Below, one piece after another: positions 43,409-51,126 of a stretch of 64,000 bases of DNA; position 1 is the stretch's first letter; every line of letters starts with the position of its first letter. Below the pieces are notes generated by a model. That model was given only the letters and a program-made list of their open reading frames with translations. It did no database searches and was not told the origin of the DNA. Both the position numbers and the translations under genes were made by a program. This DNA comes from a virus: positions 1 through 64,000 of the IMG/VR virus record IMGVR_UViG_3300037488_003551, one strand, 5' to 3'.

Positions 43409-44823
43409 GTCGTATCTCTCTGTAGAAGTCGCATTAATTGATTATTCAAATCTTTTTTGTTCTTCGACATATCTGCTAATACATCTTCTACTCCAATTGG
43501 GTCCTTTTTTGTTATTCTCTGCCAAAGGTTGGCTTGTGGATGCGTGACGTATTGCTGGACAAGAACGTTACGCTTGTCCTCAGGTAAATCTGTGTGTGAA
43601 CCATGCCGAATCGCACGTCCAATAACCTGGTCGAGTTTTTCTTCATTCCAGTGAGGCTCTAAAACTTGGACCAGCCGCGTCCCTTTTAAGTCCAGACCTT
43701 CGCCACCTGCGGATGAGAGGAGCAAGGCCCGCAATTTCCCAGCGTTGTAATCGTCGATGGCAGCCTGGCGCTCTCCTTTTGGTACTGACCCCGTAAAAAG
43801 TTTGCTAGGAATTCCCTGCGATTCAAGTTGCTGCTGGTATTCGGATAGGTTGTTTAGATAATTGGAATATACGATGGCTTTGGAAGTAGGGTCAGACTTA
43901 ATACGCTTAGCTAGTTCTTGAACCGCGTACATTGTTTTGGGAGAGGCTTCGCCACGAACATACTTATTAGTGGAACCTGATATCTGTCTAGCCTGCGATT
44001 CAAATTTATTAAACGCTGAAAGTTCTTTCCCAGCAGGCAAAGCGCCATGCTCCAACTTTTTACGCAGACTTCGTGGAAGTGTTCCCCATGCGGCAGCGTG
44101 TAATCGCGTTTGCAGATCCGACATAGGAACGCGTACACGCTCGTCCATACGCGTTGGGAAATCCCCACTCGTATTGTCTTGATAATCTACCCACTTTTGG
44201 AGGACGCCCTTGAGCTCATCCGTATTTTTCAATACAGGCTTCATAGGCTTTCCTCGAAGGCGGTACCACCAACTTGGATTTCTTGGGGGTTTACTGATAT
44301 ATTTTTCGTTGAAAGTAGCTCCCACAGGAAGAACAGATTTACCTGCTGCGATGTTGACAAGCGGAGCTATATCGGAAGGCCTGTTATATACAGGCGTTGC
44401 AGTCAAAAGCATCCGTTTAGCCGCGGGATATTGCGCGAGAAGTTTATTAAGACCTGTAGATGTCTCGCGAGCTTTATGCGCTTCGTCTACAACTAAAAGG
44501 TCAGAGGGGATTGTTTCACCTGATAGCGCATCTCTCTGCTGACTTCGTACCTGGATATTATTAGGACCTTTGAGATGCTTGGCAATTTCCTTTTGGTAGT
44601 TGGGAACCAAAGATGCGGGAGCTAAGACGGTCGTATTTCCACTTTGTCCCGCAGCTGCCGCGAGGGAACTTAACGTTTTTCCTGTGCCTAACCCGTGTGC
44701 TACAACCAGCCCCGGCTGTTTTTTAAGACGGTCTACTACGCGCTGTTGATGCGGGAGTAACTGCGTTAAAACTTCCGCTGCAGTTTTATTGAATATTCCA
44801 GAAGGAATGGTCTTCGGTTTCAT
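43402..44823 (-). CDS. Second SNF2-type DNA helicase (473 aa), possibly tagged
   Basis: A compact SF2 helicase: LLPHQQRVVDRLKKQPGLVV, Walker A HGLGTGKTLSSLAAA, Walker B LLVVDEAHKARE, motif III MLLTATPVYNRP, motif V LLLSSAGGEGLDLKGT and motif VI QVIGRAIRHGS. The N-terminus (FNKTAAEVLTQLL) resembles the KTA tag of the neighbouring convergent genes. The start has no SD but TAAAAT lies 6 nt upstream. It is only distantly like the helicase at 2423-4474, so they are not recent duplicates. Possibly acts on incoming DNA or during packaging (inference). Confidence 0.85.
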   Translation of the reverse strand: MKPKTIPSGIFNKTAAEVLTQLLPHQQRVVDRLKKQPGLVVAHGLGTGKTLSSLAAAAGQSGNTTVLAPASLVPNYQKEIAKHLKGPNNIQVRSQQRDALSGETIPSDLLVVDEAHKARETSTGLNKLLAQYPAAKRMLLTATPVYNRPSDIAPLVNIAAGKSVLPVGATFNEKYISKPPRNPSWWYRLRGKPMKPVLKNTDELKGVLQKWVDYQDNTSGDFPTRMDERVRVPMSDLQTRLHAAAWGTLPRSLRKKLEHGALPAGKELSAFNKFESQARQISGSTNKYVRGEASPKTMYAVQELAKRIKSDPTSKAIVYSNYLNNLSEYQQQLESQGIPSKLFTGSVPKGERQAAIDDYNAGKLRALLLSSAGGEGLDLKGTRLVQVLEPHWNEEKLDQVIGRAIRHGSHTDLPEDKRNVLVQQYVTHPQANLWQRITKKDPIGVEDVLADMSKNKKDLNNQLMRLLQRDTTQ

Positions 44824-44829
44824 GTCCCA

Positions 44830-44835
44830 ATTTTA
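44830..44835 (-). promoter_or_regulatory. TAAAAT, -10-like hexamer 6 nt before ATG 44823 (minus)
   Basis: On the minus strand TAAAAT-TGGGAC-ATG closely resembles TATAAT-TGGGC-ATG at 50029-50042. It has no SD. Predicts a leaderless helicase mRNA. Confidence 0.5.
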
Positions 44836-44837
44836 CT

Positions 44838-45098
44838 TCAACTGGGACCTTGGCTTCCCCCGTATCCGCTTTGAACTTTTGTCGCTTCAAAATTTCCATG
44901 CGTGTGCATGTACCCAGCCCTTTGCGCTTTACATCCGGGGTATGATGGAATGCAAACAGAACTCAACTTTGGGGCCACGAGGAAGACGGTGTGCATATCG
45001 CCTTTGCAGTCCGGACAGACAAAAGAAGCCGTATCGTTGTCGACGAGCTCCTCGAGCTTGTTGTTGCACGTGGAACATTCAAAGTCTTTCATCCGCAT
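44838..45098 (-). CDS. Small zinc-ribbon protein (86 aa)
   Basis: The N-terminal 35 residues form an FmdB-like zinc ribbon (FECSTCNNKLEELVDND, then CPDCKGDMHTVF). The tail is polar with Gly/Ser. SD AGAAGG is 8 nt before the ATG. Such small ribbons are often nucleic acid or protein binding. It lies just upstream of the helicase on the same strand. Confidence 0.6.
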   Translation of the reverse strand: MRMKDFECSTCNNKLEELVDNDTASFVCPDCKGDMHTVFLVAPKLSSVCIPSYPGCKAQRAGYMHTHGNFEATKVQSGYGGSQGPS

Positions 45099-45157
45099 TT
45101 TCAGGCCTTCTTTCTGAATCTGAGTATGCTTATTATGTTACCTGTAGGAGGTCCACT

Positions 45158-45316
45158 ATGTCTATACTGCTCACCATTCTTCTCATCCTACTCATTCTCA
45201 GTATTTTTGGTGGGGCGTTGAGTGGTGGCCACATCAGCTGGTCTCCGATTGGAATTATTCTTTTAATCTTCCTCATTTTAATCCTCACTGGGAACGCGGG
45301 GCATCTCCGACTATGA
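45158..45316 (+). CDS. DUF3309-like small membrane protein (52 aa)
   Basis: A 52-residue peptide with two hydrophobic segments (MSILLTILLILLILSIFGG, IGIILLIFLILILTG) joined by a short GGHISWSP loop. The pattern is like the bacterial DUF3309 small membrane family. SD TAGGAGG with 6-nt spacing is excellent. In a phage it may act as a holin-like or membrane-modifying protein; this is not proven. Convergent overlap of 6 nt with the next gene. Confidence 0.65.
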   Translation: MSILLTILLILLILSIFGGALSGGHISWSPIGIILLIFLILILTGNAGHLRL

Positions 45317-47161
45317 CGATGGCTGCAAGTCGTCTCCGAATGGTATCTCAGCTGCCACTGGAACGGTGCAAAGTTTTAAAGGCTGGAGATCTGCATCGAA
45401 CGTTGGGACTTCGATTTCGACCGTCGCATTCAAGTCGGCACCAAACGTCGCTTCTTCCAGGCCTTCGATAGCTTCTCCGAGCGAATCGACCAGAGACTCT
45501 ATCTCGGTACTCCCGCTGGCAAAGATAGCTCGGAGAAGAGCGGTAGAGGCCTGCACTCGAGCCTTCGGTCCACCGGCCATGAGAATGACGCCCATGACGT
45601 ACTCGTCGCCACGGTGGAACGGCGGGGCGTTGGGGAAGCCTTCTGCGAGGGAGTTTGCCAGGTCCGAGAGGAGGTACTGGTTCCCACCTCCACCTTCAAA
45701 CGCCCGTATGTAGACTCCGCCGAGCTTGTTCGGGAGCGCTAGGAGATTCGTTAGTGCCTGTATTTGTAGGAGAATATCCGATACGATTGTCTCGTACCTG
45801 AGAATCTCCGCTTTCAAGAACGCCACGTAGTCCTTGAGCATGTTCCCCGGAACTTCGAGCCTAGCGGCCAAGGCCTCGATGTATCCCGCGACCATCCGGA
45901 CGAGGTACGCAAAGGGCGGGAAGAGCTCGGCGACCGAGGGCGTCCGGACCCAATCCGGGGGAGTGCTATCGGGATACGTGGGGAAGGGGTAGACCTGAGC
46001 TTTATTGGAGATGTCCCAGTACTGGAGGGTTGTCCCTGCTCCAGCTACCCATCCTCCGCCTTCTGCCAGAATGTTCGACAGTCCGTCATACGCTTCAAGC
46101 TGCCAGGCGATAGCGAAGTGATAGAGGTCGCCGTCCGCCACAGGCAAGTCTCGCGCCACGTACGAATTCTCCCCAAGCTTGAATGGTGCCTCGCTCACCA
46201 CCCAAATATCCGTGCCGCGTTTGGTAGAAGAGGAGATGTCTCGCGTTCCAATGAGCTCTACAACGTTATTAGCTGTAGACGCTTGGATATTATTTCGAAT
46301 CGCAAAAATGGCTCGACGCCTTGGAATGAGAATCGTATTACCCAGGTCTGGAAGGGTTGCGAATGGGACATCCAAAGTGTCCCACTTCAAAAGCACACTC
46401 AGCTTTTTATCCTTGCCTGGTTTTGTGAGCGCGTAAGCCGTTAAGTTTTCCGGCTTGGGAACTTTTGTCTCGGTGGTCGACTTGAAAAGACTTCCGAACA
46501 TCCCTTTTAAGCGCCACATGTCGTCCAAGAATCCGAGAGGGTCGATATTCGTCCCGAGCATCATGACCAACCCACCAACCCAATCCGCATCACTCATGAA
46601 CTGAGGGCGATTACGGTCTCCCTTGTCTTGGAGTGACGCGGCCACCTGTCTATAAAACCCAGCATTGCCTCCGCTATAACGATTTACGTTGACGAGGAAC
46701 TTTCGATAGCTATCGGTCATAGGCTGGTCGGTCGGCGCCGGGGCGAAGAGCTTACTCGCAGGCGGGGTCAAATCCCCGAAGCCCGCGAAGGTCGTATTAA
46801 ACCTTTTGCCGTTTGGGATGAAGATAGTGTATAGGCCGGCATCCTCTAGGAGACCTTCTAGGAAAGCTTTTACCTGGTCAATAATCTTTTTGATAAGAGC
46901 TGCAGCCGCATCTTTCAATCCAATGATGAGATTGGCAATCACTTCAAGGAGGCTAACGACGGCATTCAGAACCTTACGTAACTCGTCAATAATATTAGCT
47001 ATTTTTTCGATAGGACCAAAGTCTGGAAGAGCAAGCTCGAGCTTTCCCCAAGCAGCCGTAGGAGTCCCGGGTTTGCTCTCCCAAAAAAGACTCTGTGACT
47101 TTTGGAGTTCGGCAGCTTGCTTGGCTTTCCAGGCATCAATTTTTTCTTGTTGCGTTGCCAT
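45311..47161 (-). CDS. Large virion structural protein, baseplate-associated candidate (616 aa)
   Basis: Residues about 45-105 are a long amphipathic/hydrophobic helical region (IEKIANIIDELRKVLNAVVS, LLEVIANLIIGLKDAAAALI). Residues 230-370 appear to contain a fibronectin/Ig-like beta domain (KKLSVLLKWDTLDVPFATLP, YHFAIAWQLEAYDG). The rest is helical with a beta C-terminus. Such proteins are usually annotated as virion structural or baseplate proteins in large myoviruses. It is read opposite to the main structural operon. SD is weak and the gene is likely coupled to the one upstream. Confidence 0.45.
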   Translation of the reverse strand: MATQQEKIDAWKAKQAAELQKSQSLFWESKPGTPTAAWGKLELALPDFGPIEKIANIIDELRKVLNAVVSLLEVIANLIIGLKDAAAALIKKIIDQVKAFLEGLLEDAGLYTIFIPNGKRFNTTFAGFGDLTPPASKLFAPAPTDQPMTDSYRKFLVNVNRYSGGNAGFYRQVAASLQDKGDRNRPQFMSDADWVGGLVMMLGTNIDPLGFLDDMWRLKGMFGSLFKSTTETKVPKPENLTAYALTKPGKDKKLSVLLKWDTLDVPFATLPDLGNTILIPRRRAIFAIRNNIQASTANNVVELIGTRDISSSTKRGTDIWVVSEAPFKLGENSYVARDLPVADGDLYHFAIAWQLEAYDGLSNILAEGGGWVAGAGTTLQYWDISNKAQVYPFPTYPDSTPPDWVRTPSVAELFPPFAYLVRMVAGYIEALAARLEVPGNMLKDYVAFLKAEILRYETIVSDILLQIQALTNLLALPNKLGGVYIRAFEGGGGNQYLLSDLANSLAEGFPNAPPFHRGDEYVMGVILMAGGPKARVQASTALLRAIFASGSTEIESLVDSLGEAIEGLEEATFGADLNATVEIEVPTFDADLQPLKLCTVPVAAEIPFGDDLQPSS

Positions 47162-47164
47162 GTT

Positions 47165-47794
47165 TTAGGCGTCCCCATAGATGATATCGTAATGGTCGGC
47201 AGGCGGGATAGGTTCCATTCCCGTACCTGTGCTTATTAGAGGACTCTGAGACATCGCAAGTTTTATTACGAAGTCGCAATCGTAAAGAACAAAGCGCCGC
47301 AGCTTTCGTATAGGCCAATCCACAATAGATTGTCGCATTGTATCCACGTAGGCGAGGAGCGCCTCATACACGTCGGACATCGGATGTGCGAGCGTCCAGA
47401 GTGCGTCGAATGCGCGTGGACGCAGGGCCAGTTTCAAATACGCACACTTCCAAAGGTCTGTGTAGGGCGATAAAAAAAGTGAAGAATTGGTGGTATAAAG
47501 ATATTGAGCCTCTCTATTCAAGCTTCGACAGAAGACGTAGATTGACGCTATGTCTTTGACCAGATTCTTTTTCGGTACCTCGAAGTCCTTGGCGTAAGCG
47601 ATATCTACGCGCATGACTCCTTCTGGGAGAATGGCCAGACTCGGATTCGTTCTCAAGATATGTGAGATACACAGTGAGCGCGGAACATCCGATTTGTATT
47701 GGTCAATGTATCCCCCGTAAATCGCCCCTACTTGTTTGTACGGAGCGACGTTGAGCTTGGCCATGTGGGCCGCGTCGTCGCGGAAGGTAGTCAT
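47165..47794 (-). CDS. Hypothetical structural-operon protein (209 aa)
   Basis: Not recognised. A mixed alpha/beta protein with no low complexity (KLNVAPYKQVGAIYGGYIDQ, WPIRKLRRFVLYDCDFVIKL). It sits 3 nt upstream of the large structural gene and directly after another small gene on the same strand, so it is probably part of the same assembly. SD GAGG. Confidence 0.5.
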   Translation of the reverse strand: MTTFRDDAAHMAKLNVAPYKQVGAIYGGYIDQYKSDVPRSLCISHILRTNPSLAILPEGVMRVDIAYAKDFEVPKKNLVKDIASIYVFCRSLNREAQYLYTTNSSLFLSPYTDLWKCAYLKLALRPRAFDALWTLAHPMSDVYEALLAYVDTMRQSIVDWPIRKLRRFVLYDCDFVIKLAMSQSPLISTGTGMEPIPPADHYDIIYGDA

Positions 47795-47796
47795 CT

Positions 47797-48054
47797 TTAG
47801 AAATCCTCACCTTTTGAGATGAAGTGTACTTTTGCTTTTTCGTTCGATAACGCTTCCCTAATCATAGGGGTCGTACGTACTACGTGTTCTTTATAGGCCT
47901 CCGTGAGTTTGTCCGCATCTTCAAATCCCTGTGCCTTCAGCTGCGCAGCGCCACGAGCCACCATTTGGTAGGTGACGAGGCGACCCAACCTCGCAGCTAT
48001 GATCCCTAATTTCTGTAGCCCTAATGGTGGGGCTATTCCGTTGACCCAGCTCAT
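47797..48054 (-). CDS. Small helical protein (85 aa), leaderless start
   Basis: Helical protein (KLGIIAARLGRLVTYQMVAR, AYKEHVVRTTPMIREAL). The ATG at 48054 (MSWVNGIAPPLG) is chosen because TACGCT lies exactly 6 nt upstream within GTGCTACGCT, and upstream codons in frame look non-coding and overlap the plus-strand gene at 48089. First gene of the minus-strand structural operon. Confidence 0.5.
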   Translation of the reverse strand: MSWVNGIAPPLGLQKLGIIAARLGRLVTYQMVARGAAQLKAQGFEDADKLTEAYKEHVVRTTPMIREALSNEKAKVHFISKGEDF

Positions 48055-48060
48055 GGAACG

Positions 48061-48069
48061 AGCGTAGCA
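48061..48069 (-). promoter_or_regulatory. TGCTACGCT, extended -10 before ATG 48054 (minus)
   Basis: On the minus strand TGC-TACGCT-CGTTCC-ATG, matching the plus-strand element at 36263-36271 (GTGCTAYGCT in both). Promoter for the 48054-45311 operon; leaderless mRNA expected. Confidence 0.5.
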
Positions 48070-48088
48070 CAAATAGGAGCGGAAAAAC

Positions 48089-48262
48089 ATGTCGGAAAGG
48101 TGGAAAGAGGTTCTAGTGGAAGTTGGTAAGAAAGCACTAGTAGCCACTGCGGTTGTAGTTGTAGAGGAGTTAATCCGACGAAATGTTTCCACAGATTCAA
48201 ATGTAAAAACAAAACAAGAACCATCCACGAACACGAATACGAATGCGAATGAGCCGGCCTAA
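48089..48262 (+). CDS. Small protein with hydrophobic helix and Asn/Thr tail (57 aa)
   Basis: ATG 48089 with AGGAG 9 nt upstream; 57 codons. Residues 8-28 form a basic/hydrophobic helix (VEVGKKALVATAVVVVEELI). The tail has a Thr-Asn repeat (TNTNTNANEPA). The helix resembles that of the 58-residue protein at 48742 (KEIGKVVLEAAFTALI). Probably membrane-associated; divergent from 48054. Confidence 0.55.
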   Translation: MSERWKEVLVEVGKKALVATAVVVVEELIRRNVSTDSNVKTKQEPSTNTNTNANEPA

Positions 48263-48368
48263 GCTCTAAATTAGGTTCCCCCAAGTACGAATGCTGAGCA
48301 GTTATCTTCTGCACTATCCGTCCACGTGACGTAAAAAGATGGGGGATTTCTATTCAAAAAATCAACCC

Positions 48369-48386
48369 ATTTTGGGTACAAGAATA
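48369..48386 (+). promoter_or_regulatory. Recurrent intergenic motif, copy 2
   Basis: ATTTTGGGTACAAGAA, identical over 16 nt to the minus-strand copy at 6936-6953. It points to the gene at 48452, about 66 nt downstream, through a region with two possible hairpins. Candidate phage promoter or regulator site. Confidence 0.55.
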
Positions 48387-48420
48387 CGAGATGAACAGTG
48401 GTTGTTCACACTCAATCCAC

Positions 48421-48438
48421 CCCGTGCTGCAGCACGGG
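48421..48438. promoter_or_regulatory. Perfect 18-bp palindrome just before an SD
   Basis: CCCGTGCTGCAGCACGGG is a perfect 18-bp palindrome, followed at once by AAAGGAGTCCATCATG. A similar hairpin-plus-SD arrangement precedes the gene at 48961. It may be a 5' stabiliser or a repressor operator. Confidence 0.5.
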
Positions 48439-48451
48439 AAAGGAGTCCATC

Positions 48452-48619
48452 ATGTTTGGAAGAGTACTCGAAGTAGGTCTGGGCGTATTTGCAGGAGTCC
48501 TGGCGGCGAAAGGCGTGGAGAAGGGGATTGAGGCGGGAGTCGATGCGTTTAAGGGGTGGCGTAAGTCCGGGGCGGAAGCCCGAGAGGCCAAGAAGGAGGA
48601 AAAGAAAAAGAAGGAGTAG
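48452..48619 (+). CDS. Small Gly-rich protein with basic tail (55 aa)
   Basis: ATG 48452 with AAAGGAG 6-7 nt upstream is the start; in-frame codons before it run through the palindrome. The first 25 residues are hydrophobic and Gly-rich (FGRVLEVGLGVFAGVLAAKG). The rest is strongly charged, ending in EEKKKKE. Likely membrane-attached. It has its own promoter motif, a leader hairpin and a terminator, so it is an independent transcription unit. Confidence 0.6.
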   Translation: MFGRVLEVGLGVFAGVLAAKGVEKGIEAGVDAFKGWRKSGAEAREAKKEEKKKKE

Positions 48620-48641
48620 CAGAGTAAGTGGAACGAGTTCC

Positions 48642-48708
48642 GAAACCCGCTGAGAGGGGAGACACCGGTCTCCTCTCTGAGCTCCTCCCCTCTGGGCGGG
48701 TTTCTTTT
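48642..48708 (+). terminator. Rho-independent terminator
   Basis: GAAACCCGC (48642-48650) pairs with GCGGGTTTC (48696-48704), with an inner GA/CT-rich hairpin, followed by a T-run. It ends the transcript of the 55-residue gene. Confidence 0.75.
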
Positions 48709-48741
48709 TATTGATCCCACAACAAAGTACAGGAGGATTTG

Positions 48742-48918
48742 ATGAGTTGGCAGACTACGGCAAAAGAAATCGGTAAAGTTGTTTTAGAAGCCGCATTTAC
48801 CGCACTTATAAACGTAATTGTTATTCGTTTTGGTGACCAAAAACCAGTTAAGAAACTCACGCGAACTAAACGTAAACCACGACAACTACGGTCAGCTACC
48901 GTTAAAAAAACTGCATAA
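48742..48918 (+). CDS. Small membrane-type protein with very basic tail (58 aa)
   Basis: ATG 48742 with AGGAGG 5 nt upstream; 58 codons. Residues 5-30 form a helix with TTAKEIGKVVLEAAFTALIN, loosely like the KTA tag, ending in a hydrophobic strand. Residues 34-58 are Lys/Arg-rich. Possibly a membrane- or nucleic acid-binding peptide. Confidence 0.6.
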   Translation: MSWQTTAKEIGKVVLEAAFTALINVIVIRFGDQKPVKKLTRTKRKPRQLRSATVKKTA

Positions 48919-48960
48919 CTCTATCCTCAAACCCCCGGAAGTACCGGGAAGGAGTCTATC

Positions 48961-49206
48961 ATGTGTACATGCGAAAAATGCAACCCAAAGCCAACCGAGT
49001 CAAATATCTGTACCAGTGAGCTTGCGGCAGAAGTGACGGCGGGAGTCATCGGTGGACTGCTAGCAGTTGCGGCTATCGGGGTAACGCTGTTCTTCGTGGG
49101 AAGGACGGTGCTAGCGGAAGTCCAGTACAGCGCCAAACAGAAGGGAAGGCGCGAGGTCCAGGACGAGGTTGAAAAAGAGAGCGCGAAAAACCCCAGCGCT
49201 TCCTGA
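48961..49206 (+). CDS. Small Cys-rich single-TM protein (81 aa)
   Basis: MCTCEKCNPKP gives a CxCxxC motif at the N-terminus. Residues 25-50 are one transmembrane helix (AGVIGGLLAVAAIGVTLFFV), and the C-terminal 30 residues are charged. A hairpin (CCCGG, 48934-48938, with CCGGG, 48944-48948) directly precedes GGAGTCTATC-ATG, as with the gene at 48452. The CxCxxC could bind metal or form disulfides. Confidence 0.6.
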   Translation: MCTCEKCNPKPTESNICTSELAAEVTAGVIGGLLAVAAIGVTLFFVGRTVLAEVQYSAKQKGRREVQDEVEKESAKNPSAS

Positions 49207-49257
49207 GGTGATTAGAGGAGCTCGTCTCAGCTACTTGCTGGGGCGGGCTTCTTTTTT
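49191..49257 (+). terminator. Probable terminator after gene 48961
   Basis: CCCCAGC (49191-49197) pairs with GCTGGGG (49237-49243), followed by CGGGCTTC and a run of T. The stem overlaps the end of the coding sequence and has a long inner loop. Confidence 0.5.
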
Positions 49258-49260
49258 GGC

Positions 49261-49289
49261 TTGCACAAACTAACCTCATAGCTTATAGA
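49261..49289 (+). promoter_or_regulatory. Sigma70-like promoter (TTGCAC-N17-TATAGA)
   Basis: TTGCAC (49261-49266) and TATAGA (49284-49289), with 17-nt spacing, are the best host-type promoter in the window. It lies right after a terminator and reads into the gene at 49319. Early transcription by the host polymerase is likely for this gene. Confidence 0.6.
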
Positions 49290-49318
49290 TTGTAAAACAC
49301 CTACAGGAGGAACGGAAA

Positions 49319-50026
49319 ATGACAATAGGACCGTATTTTCTGGATCTGGCCCTGGACAAGTACGAGGTCTGTTGTGCCGTTCAGCATGACGGCGAGCTCT
49401 GTGAGCGCGATGCCTCGGAAGAGCTCATCGCGACCCACCCGGACGGACAGACTTTTTTCATCCCCCTCTGCAGCGACAAGCTCCACCGACTCAAAGCGGT
49501 CAGCGCGAAGAAGCATATCGAGAGCGGCCTGGACCCTCGAGAGGTCACCGAGGTCTACTACCATGGTCTCTTCTTGCAGCCGCAAGGCATGCAACGAAAA
49601 TGCAAGACAACGGAGTACGACCGGTTCTCCGTGCCAATAGGCATCACGAATTACTCAGAAAAGAAAAGTAGAAAAGGCGCAGCTCGAAAAGAAACCCTCC
49701 CCTCTCTTCCTCTCGAAGTTCTCCCAAAAACAATAAAAGCTCCGCGTACCTGGCAATGGATCGATGACGTTTTCCAGTGGATGGATACCGATGGGGAAGT
49801 AAAACCCCTTTTAAAAATGTCCAAACAACATCTCATCCTCACTGCCCTGGCCATTCGCGACGAAAACTACCAATCCTGCCCAAAGAAAATCGCTTGGACA
49901 AAAGAACTCATCGCTCCGAGCTTCAAGCTCGAGTATCCGGAAGGAGCTCTGTGTGTCGGTACGCGCGAAGCCAGTGCTAAGCTCGAGGAATTTGAAGAAG
50001 TTCTGGCAGAGCTTGGAGTCCTGTGA
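49319..50026 (+). CDS. Hypothetical protein (235 aa), host-type promoter
   Basis: Not recognised. Residues 10-80 form an alpha/beta domain (YEVCCAVQHDGELCERDASE, FFIPLCSDKLHRLKAV) that may carry a Cys-based site. Residues 115-150 are a basic linker and the rest is helical. Strong SD (AGGAGG). With its sigma70-like promoter it is a good candidate for an early gene acting on the host. Confidence 0.5.
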   Translation: MTIGPYFLDLALDKYEVCCAVQHDGELCERDASEELIATHPDGQTFFIPLCSDKLHRLKAVSAKKHIESGLDPREVTEVYYHGLFLQPQGMQRKCKTTEYDRFSVPIGITNYSEKKSRKGAARKETLPSLPLEVLPKTIKAPRTWQWIDDVFQWMDTDGEVKPLLKMSKQHLILTALAIRDENYQSCPKKIAWTKELIAPSFKLEYPEGALCVGTREASAKLEEFEEVLAELGVL

Positions 50027-50028
50027 CA

Positions 50029-50034
50029 TATAAT
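50029..50034 (+). promoter_or_regulatory. TATAAT, 5 nt before ATG 50040
   Basis: TATAAT-TGGGC-ATG: consensus -10 with the start codon at the expected transcription start. No SD. Leaderless class. Confidence 0.55.
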
Positions 50035-50039
50035 TGGGC

Positions 50040-50666
50040 ATGAGCGCGACAGGACTATTCAAAAGAGCCGTCTCAATATGGACCAAAGCCCCGGGTCTTC
50101 CTTTTACTGTTAGTGGAAATACAGTACCAGATGACCGACTACTCGGTATGTCCGAGTGGGCTCCCCGTGACATGATAGAGCGCATGGGTAAAGGAGTTCA
50201 TCGAGGTGAAGACGTCGATAAGTTAATCGAAGAAGAACGTGGAAGAGGACTCGGTAAAGCGGTTGGAGGCGGAGCTGCTCTTGGTGGACTAGGTGGAGGA
50301 GTCCTGGGACGCATTATATCAGGAAAAGCCGCGACCGACCCCATTGAGGATATTTTTGAAAAAGGCACAGGTGCTTCTTTACGAGGTCTTCGAAATCTAT
50401 CGCGTGTACCCGGAGCAGCAAAAGCTTTGACACTGGGTGGGGTAGGACTGGGGGCTCTCGCAGGAGGTATCGGTTGGGGTAGAGGCGCTAAAGACCGGGA
50501 GAGCACGGCTCGTGACGTAGCATCTGGTCTGCACACGGAGCAATTAACCGCGGGTAATGCTAGTCTTCAAAATCAACTAATGGCGCGACAACTTTTGAAC
50601 GCTAATCCTATGCCTTCTGCAACCGCATCTACACCTCTCGTAGCGCAGACAGGAAAATCGATATGA
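50040..50666 (+). CDS. Gly-zipper putative virion protein (208 aa)
   Basis: Starts MSATGLFKRAVSIWTKAPG. Residues about 70-95 (GLGKAVGGGAALGGLGGGVL) and 130-150 (LTLGGVGLGALAGGIGWGRG) are Gly-zipper hydrophobic tracts. The C-terminus is helical and polar. ATG 50040 is preferred over an in-frame TTG because of the adjacent TATAAT. Function unknown; composition as in the tagged head proteins. Confidence 0.55.
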   Translation: MSATGLFKRAVSIWTKAPGLPFTVSGNTVPDDRLLGMSEWAPRDMIERMGKGVHRGEDVDKLIEEERGRGLGKAVGGGAALGGLGGGVLGRIISGKAATDPIEDIFEKGTGASLRGLRNLSRVPGAAKALTLGGVGLGALAGGIGWGRGAKDRESTARDVASGLHTEQLTAGNASLQNQLMARQLLNANPMPSATASTPLVAQTGKSI

Positions 50667-51010
50667 TGCGTGGCATACAAAAACTAGCGGAGCTTGACGG
50701 CAAAGCTATTCTCGGTGGTGGCGCTGCTGGACTCGGTGCATACGCGTTAGCAAATACGCTTACAAAAAGTACCGCGGAAGCTCAACGCATCGCTATGGAA
50801 AAGGCGATAGAGTCTTATGCTAGAACAAAAGCTACGCCGCTTGTTGCTGGCGCAATCACAGCTCTACTTGTAGGAGCATTCGTAGCTTCTAGGATGAAGA
50901 ACAAAGTACAACAACCAACGATGACTCCGCAGCAGATGATGTACCAGCGCCAAGGCTTTCTCCCAGGTGAAGCTGTTCCATTTCCATCTGTAAGTGCGAA
51001 GTACCGATGA
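50663..51010 (+). CDS. Small membrane protein with two hydrophobic tracts (115 aa)
   Basis: Residues 16-33 (AILGGGAAGLGAYALANTL) and 58-77 (PLVAGAITALLVGAFVAS) are hydrophobic. The helix between is basic/amphipathic, and the C-terminus is Gln/Met/Pro-rich. It overlaps the previous gene by 4 nt. Probable membrane-active or virion protein. Confidence 0.55.
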   Translation: MMRGIQKLAELDGKAILGGGAAGLGAYALANTLTKSTAEAQRIAMEKAIESYARTKATPLVAGAITALLVGAFVASRMKNKVQQPTMTPQQMMYQRQGFLPGEAVPFPSVSAKYR

Positions 51011-51126
51011 CAACTCCACGACCCACCATCTATAGAATACCCTCGAAGAATCTCCCAAGGCGTCCTGCTGAAGAGAAGGATAAACGTCTCTGGGAAAAAA
51101 ATAAACAAAAGCGTGGTATAAAGTAG
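51007..51126 (+). CDS. Very basic 39-residue peptide
   Basis: ATG 51007 overlaps the preceding stop (ATGA). The 39 codons give a Pro/Arg/Lys-rich peptide (MTTPRPTIYRIPSKNLPRRP, then EEKDKRLWEKNKQKRG). Net positive and probably nucleic acid binding, or a non-functional tail of the operon. It ends where the structured RNA begins. Confidence 0.45.
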   Translation: MTTPRPTIYRIPSKNLPRRPAEEKDKRLWEKNKQKRGIK

